33,533 bases of DNA from positions 1-33,533 of IMG/VR virus record IMGVR_UViG_3300033143_003837; one strand, written 5' to 3'. Shown here in pieces: positions 21,672-27,436 of the stretch. The position numbers and the translations under genes were made by a program. Source of the stretch: a virus. The notes below the pieces were generated by a model. It saw only the letters and a program-made list of their open reading frames with translations, was not told the DNA's origin and ran no database searches. Positions within the stretch are counted from its first letter, which is position 1. Each line of letters begins with the position of its first letter.

Positions 21672-21753
21672 TTTTGTGAGTTTAGAGTTAGGTTTGATAA
21701 ATAATATTTATAAGTACAAGAAAATTTATAATTTATTATGGAGGATTCATATC

Positions 21754-22977
21754 ATGGATCTAAATGAAAAAGAAGTTTCAGTAGATAATACTGAGGTTAG
21801 TGAAAAAGAGAAGGCAATGGCCGAAGCAATGGGCAAAGCATTCGCTGCTGAGATGAAAGATGCTCAGAAAGAAGTTAAAGAAGTTAAAGAAGTACCTGCT
21901 AAAGTAGCTGATTCTCATAGGATTGAAGTTAAAGCTCAGAAGTGTGATGGTTTTGATAGCAAAGAACAAATGGAGTCATTTGCTCTAGAGTATGTTCCAA
22001 AACATTTGCTTGAGAGTTTTGGCAACAAAGCAGCTCTAAGCACCTATCAAAATATCGCAACCGATGCAGATGGTGGGAGTTTTGATCCGATTGATGCTAA
22101 GGGCATATTGGCTAATAGCACAGAAATTTATCCTAGTTATGTAGAAGATACTCTTCAGGTTAAGATCTTTAATAGTGTTGGAACATTTATAGATCATACT
22201 TCTGATGCTACAGCTTATGTTATTGGTGAAGGTGTTGCTGGTACACAGTCTAAACCTGGTAACACAACTAGGACTTTGACTCAAAAGAAGATTATTACAA
22301 TTTGCCCAGTTACAAATGAAGTTTTCCGTTTCGGAACTCTTGCAGATGTGGCTAGCGAAACTGTGAAGTCTATGAGAGCAGCAACTAGTAAGAAGAAACA
22401 GCATTTGATCTTCACAGCAGATGGAACTGTTGACACAAATGATGGTGGTGTATCAGGTACAATTAAAACTATCACGGATGTTGGAACCACAACTGCAACG
22501 AATAAAGCGATTTATGAAGTTGCTGGCAACTGGGGTGCTCTTGATAACGATGATATCAGTTCAATTGCTACTTCTATAGCGCCTTGGGCAAATCCTGCTA
22601 AGTATGCATGGTACTGTAACCAGACAATGTGGGGATATCTTGAGTCTATCGCAAGAGCACTTGGTGGAAACCAGTACCTTGTTCAGACTGGGCAACGTCC
22701 AATTCCTATGCTTTTCGGATTCCCAATTAAGTTCGTTAATCAGATGCCTTCTGCATTTGCCGAGGACGAGGTTGGATTGCTATTCGGTGATCTTAGCAGC
22801 ATGACTGCTACAGGTTCTGATGGTAATATGTATATGGATTCAAATGCGGGGCAGTGGTTCGATCAAGACGTTACAGCTTTACGTCTTGTAGAGCATATGG
22901 CAGTTAACACTTTCCAGCCAGGATCGGCTTCAGTGACACCTGGAATGAGAGCAGTTATATTTGGCGAAAATAGCTAA
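21754..22977 (+). CDS. Major capsid protein, HK97 fold
   Basis: 407 residues from the ATG at 21754, chosen for its GGAGG at 21740-21744; a GTG at 21676 would add 26 residues without a ribosome site. Residues about 1-75 are a charged helical delta domain (EKEKAMAEAMGKAFAAEMKD), the built-in scaffold removed by the prohead protease. The remainder has the HK97 pattern: ATDADGGSFDPIDAKGILAN, a beta-hinge region (SVGTFIDHTSDATAYVIGEG), a spine helix (FRFGTLADVASETVKSM) and P-domain/A-domain strands. It forms the icosahedral head. A stem-loop follows the stop. Confidence 0.94.
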   Translation: MDLNEKEVSVDNTEVSEKEKAMAEAMGKAFAAEMKDAQKEVKEVKEVPAKVADSHRIEVKAQKCDGFDSKEQMESFALEYVPKHLLESFGNKAALSTYQNIATDADGGSFDPIDAKGILANSTEIYPSYVEDTLQVKIFNSVGTFIDHTSDATAYVIGEGVAGTQSKPGNTTRTLTQKKIITICPVTNEVFRFGTLADVASETVKSMRAATSKKKQHLIFTADGTVDTNDGGVSGTIKTITDVGTTTATNKAIYEVAGNWGALDNDDISSIATSIAPWANPAKYAWYCNQTMWGYLESIARALGGNQYLVQTGQRPIPMLFGFPIKFVNQMPSAFAEDEVGLLFGDLSSMTATGSDGNMYMDSNAGQWFDQDVTALRLVEHMAVNTFQPGSASVTPGMRAVIFGENS

Positions 22978-22987
22978 TATTATTAAT

Positions 22988-23025
22988 ATAGTAGGCCGTG
23001 GGATTAATTTCTCACTGCCTGCTAT
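22988..23025 (+). terminator. Stable stem-loop after the capsid gene
   Basis: ATAGTAGGC (22988-22996) pairs with GCCTGCTAT (23017-23025), and GTGGGA (22998-23003) pairs with TCTCAC (23010-23015), with two G-U pairs in rightward RNA and a 6-base loop. No U-run follows, so it is more likely an mRNA 3'-stabilising or partial-stop element that sets capsid output above downstream genes than a full terminator. Confidence 0.5.
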
Positions 23026-23043
23026 ATATATCTTGGGAAAAAT

Positions 23044-23379
23044 ATGTCTGAAAAATACGAAATAGTTTTACTCGAACCATGGGGTGGTTCCAATATAGGT
23101 GATATAGCTGTAGTAGGAAGAGGTATATATAATACTCTTATAAATCTGAAAAAAGGACTACCTATTGGTTGTTATGACAGTGAAGCAACAGATAAACAGA
23201 AGTTAGTAATTACTATTAAAAATCTAGAAGAGGATAATAAAGAAGTGAGAGAATATAGTTCTAAATTATATGATGAGAATGAGAAGTTGAAAAAAAAGTT
23301 AGAAAAACTATCAGAGAGAAGTTCTTCAGATAAAAATAGCTGTGGCTATAAAAATAAGATGATGACTACATCAGAATAA
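23044..23379 (+). CDS. Small head-region protein with coiled-coil tail
   Basis: 111 residues. Residues about 1-45 look like a small beta domain (YEIVLLEPWGGSNIGDIAVV, then a short helix and GLPIGCYD). Residues about 55-95 are a charged coiled coil (KNLEEDNKEVREYSSKLYDE). Position just after the capsid gene suggests a head-decoration or connector-associated protein, which is inference. The ribosome site is weak (GGGA). Confidence 0.65.
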   Translation: MSEKYEIVLLEPWGGSNIGDIAVVGRGIYNTLINLKKGLPIGCYDSEATDKQKLVITIKNLEEDNKEVREYSSKLYDENEKLKKKLEKLSERSSSDKNSCGYKNKMMTTSE

Positions 23380-23384
23380 ATGAT

Positions 23385-23681
23385 ATGAATGATATCAATA
23401 ACATCAACAAACAGAAAAGAGCTACAATGGAAATTTCAAGAATATCTGCATCGCTATTGGTGACAGTAGTTATTGCTTTTGCGACATTCACATATACTAC
23501 TGGTATATATAGGAATGAACTGAAAAATGTTAAAGAGCAACAACTAACAATTAAAAAAGATTTAAAAGAAGAGATAAGGACTAAGGCAGATCAAAAAGTA
23601 GTTGATCTTATATTCCAAAAATTAAATGCTGTGGACGAGAAATTAGATAAACTAATAATAAGCAAAACTAAGGGAAAATAA
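23385..23681 (+). CDS. Membrane-anchored coiled-coil protein
   Basis: 98 residues (84 if the better-placed ATG at 23427 is used; neither has a strong ribosome site). One hydrophobic span at about residues 18-40 (ISASLLVTVVIAFATFTYTT) is followed by about 55 charged residues with heptad pattern, ending in VDLIFQKLNAVDEKLDKLII. Phages often carry such a single-span plus coiled-coil protein, sometimes a holin/hemolysin XhlA-like or spanin-like product. No lysin gene adjoins it and the domain order differs from XhlA, so the role is open. Confidence 0.65.
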   Translation: MNDINNINKQKRATMEISRISASLLVTVVIAFATFTYTTGIYRNELKNVKEQQLTIKKDLKEEIRTKADQKVVDLIFQKLNAVDEKLDKLIISKTKGK

Positions 23682-23685
23682 TAAT

Positions 23686-24270
23686 ATGAGTTTAGTTTCA
23701 ATACAAGATCTTGAAGAATACTTACAGATTACAATTGATGGGACTTCTAACCAAACCAAATATGAGTTTCTTATAGTAGCTGTACAGGCCTTGGCTGATA
23801 AACTAACATTTAGGACATTAGAAGAAGACACTTTTGTGTCTGAGTTACATGATGGGAATACTACTAATCTTGTATTTTTAAACAACTCACCTATAACTAA
23901 TGTGGAGAGTGTTGAGTATGGCCATGTTCTTAATGGATGTAGTCGAAGTGAGATAGCTTCTACTGATTATCTTGTATATAATGATGAAGGTTATTTGGCA
24001 TTTGCATTTGAGAGTCCAGAAGGTAATCAGTTATTTGAAATTACCTATACTGGCGGTTTTAGTGCTGATCCTTCCAACTATACTTTGCCTGAAGATCTTA
24101 GACAGCACCTCTTAGATCAGGTGCAAATTTCTTATAATACCAAATGGGCAGATCCTGCTCTTAAGAGTGATAAACAGGGAGATGCTAAGGAAGAATACAA
24201 AAGTTCTTCTGAATTAGGAGATATCTCTATGTTTGAAATGAAATTAGGAAAATATATAAAGAGCATATAA
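23686..24270 (+). CDS. Head-tail connector, gp6-like
   Basis: 194 residues. It begins with VSIQDLEEYLQITIDGTSNQ, then a helix and a YxxL/TFRTLEEDTF stretch, and a C-terminal LPEDLRQHLLDQVQISYNTK helix: the head-tail connector (HK97 gp6/SPP1 gp15) pattern of a helical bundle with an inserted beta domain (residues about 45-125). It builds the ring beneath the portal. It stands first of four connector and completion genes in canonical order. AATAATATG start with weak site; stop and next start nearly touch. Confidence 0.8.
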   Translation: MSLVSIQDLEEYLQITIDGTSNQTKYEFLIVAVQALADKLTFRTLEEDTFVSELHDGNTTNLVFLNNSPITNVESVEYGHVLNGCSRSEIASTDYLVYNDEGYLAFAFESPEGNQLFEITYTGGFSADPSNYTLPEDLRQHLLDQVQISYNTKWADPALKSDKQGDAKEEYKSSSELGDISMFEMKLGKYIKSI

Positions 24271-24272
24271 AA

Positions 24273-24599
24273 ATGGATAGAACAAAATGGTTTAAAAATT
24301 CAGTTAGTACTTTGAGACTAGTCACTACCTTAGATAGTGGTAGAAAACCTATTTCTACTTTTTCCGAAAATTTATCTTCTGTAGAATGCCTGATCCAGCA
24401 GTTTAAAGGAATGGAACCAATAAAAGGTGGTAGGAAGCACTCAGAAATAAAACATGTTCTCTATTGTAGATATAATGAAGACATTATAATGTCAGATCTA
24501 GTAAAATTTAATTCTGAGAATTTTGAGATCATTGAGCAACAGTTTGAAGGTAATGGAAATAGTTATATGAAACTACTTTTAGCAAAATCAGAAAGATAA
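24273..24599 (+). CDS. Head closure (stopper) protein
   Basis: 108 residues, beta-rich: NSVSTLRLVTTLDSGRKPIS, SVECLIQQFKGMEP, HVLYCRYNEDIIMSDLVKFN and FEIIEQQFEGNGNSYMKLLL. This is the strand layout of head closure proteins such as SPP1 gp16. It follows the gp6-like connector by two bases and precedes the gp10-like protein, the standard place for the stopper that seals the packaged head. Assignment rests mainly on position and length. Confidence 0.7.
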   Translation: MDRTKWFKNSVSTLRLVTTLDSGRKPISTFSENLSSVECLIQQFKGMEPIKGGRKHSEIKHVLYCRYNEDIIMSDLVKFNSENFEIIEQQFEGNGNSYMKLLLAKSER

Positions 24600-24600
24600 T

Positions 24601-24909
24601 ATGAGTTGGACACCTAACCCAAATATAAAAAGAATAATAAAGCAAGCATTAGCATCAGGTAATAATGATGCTATCGAAGTTTTAAAAGATAAAGTTGTAA
24701 GTAATGCTCCTAAAGATACAGGCAAAATGGCAAATAGTGTAGAGACAGAGAGTAGTGAAGGGGGATTGACTCAGACTGTTGAAGTTAATGTTCCTTATGC
24801 TCAAGCAGTTGAGTTTGGGACGAGCAAACAAGCTGCTAACCCATTTGTTAGAACAGCCATAAAGAGTAGTAAAGAAAAGATGTTAAGGCAGTTTCGAGGA
24901 AAATTATAA
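24601..24909 (+). CDS. HK97 gp10-like tail completion protein
   Basis: 102 residues with the family signature: an N-terminal helix, then LKDKVVSNAPKDTGKMANSV, a strand pair, and PYAQAVEFGTSKQAANPFVR followed by a C-terminal helix. The A-P-x-D-T-G and Y-A-x-x-x-E-F-G motifs are diagnostic. These proteins help join head and tail. Its stop and the next start are adjacent. Confidence 0.9.
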   Translation: MSWTPNPNIKRIIKQALASGNNDAIEVLKDKVVSNAPKDTGKMANSVETESSEGGLTQTVEVNVPYAQAVEFGTSKQAANPFVRTAIKSSKEKMLRQFRGKL

Positions 24910-25311
24910 ATGGCATATATTTCTAGACAAAATATTTTAGATAGTTTAGGCAGTTTTATAGTTGCTTCAGTAGGTACTGAACTTTCTAACAGAATTTATA
25001 ATACTACCGAAGCTCCACAAAACGAAGCTTATCCTAACTGTATTTTCTTTGGAGTAGGTGATGCTCCTGTTTATGCGATGGGAGATAAGGAATTTTTAGA
25101 TGCGAACTATCAGGTTTCTTTTTTTATAGAAAAAGATAGTAACACATCTTTGAGAGATATAGTTGATACTTTAAATGCTGATTTAACAAGAGCAGATATA
25201 AGTATTACTGGCTTTGATAATGAGGATATAACTCTTATAGAGACAGGAAGAGAAACGATAACAGATGATGTGTTACAAATCATCATAGAATTCCGTATTC
25301 AAGGGTTTTAG
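24910..25311 (+). CDS. Tail terminator/completion protein
   Basis: 133 residues, alpha/beta: an N-terminal helix (RQNILDSLGSFIVASV), IYNTTEAPQNEAYPNCIFFG, a central strand (YQVSFFIEKDSN), a helix (TSLRDIVDTLNADLTR) and a final strand pair. This matches the tail terminator fold (SPP1 gp17, lambda gpU). It caps the tail tube and sets the tail end. Its last codons (IQGF and stop) are repeated at the end of the endonuclease gene that follows. Confidence 0.75.
   Translation: MAYISRQNILDSLGSFIVASVGTELSNRIYNTTEAPQNEAYPNCIFFGVGDAPVYAMGDKEFLDANYQVSFFIEKDSNTSLRDIVDTLNADLTRADISITGFDNEDITLIETGRETITDDVLQIIIEFRIQGF
25297..25311 (+). repeat. 15-bp repeat at the endonuclease insertion, left copy
   Basis: ATTCAAGGGTTTTAG matches ATACAAGGGTTTTAG at 25852-25866 (one mismatch). 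Both encode IQGF plus the stop. They bracket the HNH gene and are probably a target duplication. Confidence 0.85.
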
Positions 25312-25314
25312 AAC

Positions 25315-25866
25315 ATGAATAAAACAGGAAATAGAAAAGGTATAAAACACTCTGAAGAGACAAAAAAGAAAATGAGTGAAGCCCATAAGGGTAAGAAATA
25401 TGCTTTAGGCAGCAAACATTCTGATGAAAGTAAGATGAAAAGATCTATAAGTATGAAAGGTAATAAATTTGCTTTGGATATGAAACATTCAGATAAAACT
25501 AAAAAACAGATGAGTGAATCTCATAAGGGATTAGAATTCTCTGACGATCATAGGATAAAAATAAGTATGGGACAACAACATGTTATTGGCATCAAAGACT
25601 GGAAAGGTTTTATTACTCCAGAAAATGATAGAATTAGAAAATCTCCAGAATATGCAGCATGGAGAACAGAAGTATTTAAAAGAGATAATTATACTTGTCA
25701 AGATTGTGGAGAAAAAGGTGGTAATTTACAAGCTCATCATATTATGAGTTTTTCAGAATATCCTAAATATAGACTAATAGTTGAGTTTGGACATACTCTT
25801 TGCAAAAAGTGTCATAAAGAGTTACATGAGAGATTAAGAGAATATAAAAAAATACAAGGGTTTTAG
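25315..25866 (+). CDS. NUMOD3-HNH homing endonuclease inserted in the tail genes
   Basis: 183 residues. Residues about 9-90 are three to four NUMOD3 DNA-binding repeats (GIKHSEETKKKMSEAHKGK, SKHSDESKMKRSISMKGN, MKHSDKTKKQMSESHKGL). The HNH nuclease follows at about 110-172, with C128-x2-C131, catalytic H141-H142, C163-x2-C166 and H167/H171. It lies between the tail terminator and tail tube genes, which are normally adjacent, and its last five codons repeat those of the preceding gene. The ribosome site is poor, while that of the next gene (AGGAG) uses bases from the repeat, so the insertion keeps tail-tube translation intact. Confidence 0.92.
   Translation: MNKTGNRKGIKHSEETKKKMSEAHKGKKYALGSKHSDESKMKRSISMKGNKFALDMKHSDKTKKQMSESHKGLEFSDDHRIKISMGQQHVIGIKDWKGFITPENDRIRKSPEYAAWRTEVFKRDNYTCQDCGEKGGNLQAHHIMSFSEYPKYRLIVEFGHTLCKKCHKELHERLREYKKIQGF
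25852..25866 (+). repeat. 15-bp repeat at the endonuclease insertion, right copy
   Basis: Pairs with 25297-25311. Its TAG runs into GAG to form the TAGGAG ribosome site of the tail tube gene at 25878. Confidence 0.85.
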
Positions 25867-25877
25867 GAGATAAATAA

Positions 25878-26273
25878 ATGGGTAATAGTTATATATTAAA
25901 AAATGCTACATTAACATTTGATAATTCAGTAGATTTTGCTGATGGAAGTTGGGTATTAACAGATGTTACTATGGACATCACAAGTTCAGTAGATGAGTTT
26001 AATAGAATGGGTGGAGATGGTTGGACAGAAAGAATAGAAAGTTCCAAATCAGTTTCTTATTCTTGGACTACTAATTTAAGTATTGCAGATGGTATAGATC
26101 TTGACAACACGGTAGGAACTGAAGGGACTTTAGTGTTCGACACTATAGACGGGCTTGCTTACACTTCAGAAGTGATTATAACGGGAGCAACTCCTTCAGG
26201 AGACTCGACTACTATAGCTTCAGTGGCATGGACTGCTGATGCAAATGGGGATGTCACAGAAAACGTTAGTTAA
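25878..26273 (+). CDS. Major tail (tube) protein, paralogue 1
   Basis: 131 residues, almost entirely beta: ILKNATLTFDNSVDFADGSW, VTMDITSSVDEFNRMGGDGW, then a Gly/Thr-rich C-terminal half ending SVAWTADANGDV. It is followed by a close paralogue of nearly equal length. Position after the terminator and before the chaperone pair marks the major tail tube gene, whose product polymerises into the tube. AGGAGATAA ribosome site. Confidence 0.8.
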   Translation: MGNSYILKNATLTFDNSVDFADGSWVLTDVTMDITSSVDEFNRMGGDGWTERIESSKSVSYSWTTNLSIADGIDLDNTVGTEGTLVFDTIDGLAYTSEVIITGATPSGDSTTIASVAWTADANGDVTENVS

Positions 26274-26311
26274 TTTTAAAAAATAAATAATTCTTTTTAA
26301 GGAATAGTAAA

Positions 26312-26698
26312 ATGGGAGATAGTTTTATAGCAAAGAATGCTACAGTTACTTTTGATACAACAGATTTTGATTCTGCTGTTACATGCACTACAGATTTTAC
26401 AATAGATATTACATCTACTGTAGATGAGTTTAATTGTTTTGGTGGAGATGGTTGGACAACTCGCCTACAAGGTGCTAAATCTTGGAGTGCTTCTTGGACA
26501 TCAAGTTTAGATGATACAATAGGTATTAATCTTGCTTTGACAGTAGGAACTTCTGGAACTTTAGTTATAGATACAGTAGACGGAAAAAGTTATACAGGAA
26601 CAGCTATTATAACAGGATCAAGTCCTTCAGGTGATGCTACTACAAGAGCCGTTGTATCTTGGACTGCTGATGGCAATGGAGCATTAGTAGAAGCATAA
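26312..26698 (+). CDS. Major tail (tube) protein, paralogue 2
   Basis: 128 residues, similar along its whole length to the protein at 25878-26273: both share N-A-T-[LV]-T-F-D, DITS[ST]VDEFN-x2-GGDGWT, TEGTLVFDT/TSGTLVIDT-D-G-x-x-Y-T, IITG-x2-PSGD-x-T and WTAD-x-NG. A tandem duplication has kept both genes intact. One may form the tube and the other a terminal ring or minor tube subunit, or they may mix. AAGGAAT ribosome site. Confidence 0.8.
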   Translation: MGDSFIAKNATVTFDTTDFDSAVTCTTDFTIDITSTVDEFNCFGGDGWTTRLQGAKSWSASWTSSLDDTIGINLALTVGTSGTLVIDTVDGKSYTGTAIITGSSPSGDATTRAVVSWTADGNGALVEA

Positions 26699-26758
26699 TA
26701 GTTTTACAATTAAAAAATAAATACAGAGAAGATCCGTTTAAAAATAGGAGAAAAGAGA

Positions 26759-27181
26759 ATGGCAAAGAGTTTTACAACAGATGTTACTATCGGTGAAAAA
26801 GTTTATAAGTTTAAGTCTTTAACTTTAGATGGTTTTGGAGAGTTCCAAGATTGGTGTAGTAAGAAATTAAGAGTAGAAACTAAAGAATTATGTAATTCTT
26901 TAGGTGAAGATATATCTAGAGAAGAATTGCAGGAGATCAAAGCTTCTGATACTTATGTAGACACAGAAATGAAAACTGTAAAAGGTATGATCCATTCTCT
27001 TTATATTATTTTCAAAAATAATAATGTAGATGTTGATGAAAAATACATTAAGCAGAATTTAACATTAGAACAAATCGTAGAATTAGCAGAAGAAGCTGTG
27101 GCAGAACTAAAAGAAGAGAATGTTAAAGGTAAAAAGACTCAACCAAAAAACCAGAAAGCCAAGTCCCAGAAGAAGAAATAG
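26759..27181 (+). CDS. Tail assembly chaperone (gpG-like)
   Basis: 140 residues, helical after a short beta start (KSFTTDVTIGEKVYKFKSLT), ending in a Lys/Gln-rich segment. It lies between tube and tape measure, with A AAA AAC at 27145-27151 in the correct frame, where ribosomes can slip back one base and enter the 27193-27435 frame. The unshifted form ends at TAG 27179-27181. The chaperone pair coats the tape measure and recruits tube subunits. AGGAG ribosome site. Confidence 0.85.
   Translation: MAKSFTTDVTIGEKVYKFKSLTLDGFGEFQDWCSKKLRVETKELCNSLGEDISREELQEIKASDTYVDTEMKTVKGMIHSLYIIFKNNNVDVDEKYIKQNLTLEQIVELAEEAVAELKEENVKGKKTQPKNQKAKSQKKK
27145..27151 (+). promoter_or_regulatory. -1 ribosomal frameshift site A AAA AAC
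   Basis: The heptamer A_AAA_AAC is in frame with the chaperone codons CCA AAA AAC. After slipping, reading continues CCA GAA AGC and joins the downstream frame without a stop. This is the same device as lambda G/GT. No strong downstream pseudoknot was identified by eye. Confidence 0.88.
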
Positions 27182-27435
27182 ATCCATGGGACTTGGCTAA
27201 ATGCCAAATATGTCATTTTTACCAGGCATATACATTGGATTTAGTAGGTAAATTAACGTTTGGAGAATTCTTTGCTTTGTATAAGGGTATGGAAGTTATT
27301 TATAAAATGGAAAACCCTACAGGAAATAGTGAAGGTTCAGGAGAACCTAAATCTGAACCTAAACCATTATCTTCTGCGAATCTTCCTAAAGGTATAACGC
27401 GAAGAAGGCCAAAAAAAGAAAAAAGGAGTAATTAA
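27151..27435 (+). CDS. Frameshift extension of the tail chaperone (gpT part)
   Basis: Translated only as an extension of the gene at 26759 after the -1 shift at 27145-27151. The fused product has 131 residues from the first frame plus 94 from this one, 225 in all. The frame has no ribosome site of its own; a TTG at 27193 is not a credible start. The segment includes a CxxC (KCQICHF) followed by a helical part and a Pro/Ser-rich, then very basic end (RRRPKKEKRS), as is usual for the GT chaperone tail that contacts the tape measure and tube. Confidence 0.85.
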   Translation, partial: PESQVPEEEIDPWDLAKCQICHFYQAYTLDLVGKLTFGEFFALYKGMEVIYKMENPTGNSEGSGEPKSEPKPLSSANLPKGITRRRPKKEKRSN

Positions 27436-27436
27436 A

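Noticed and set aside
21676-21753. Upstream GTG start for the major capsid protein
   Set aside because: The ATG at 21754 has GGAGG at the right distance and begins the expected charged delta domain.
27193-27435. Independent gene starting at TTG 27193
   Set aside because: No ribosome site, and the -1 frameshift at 27145-27151 reads straight into it.
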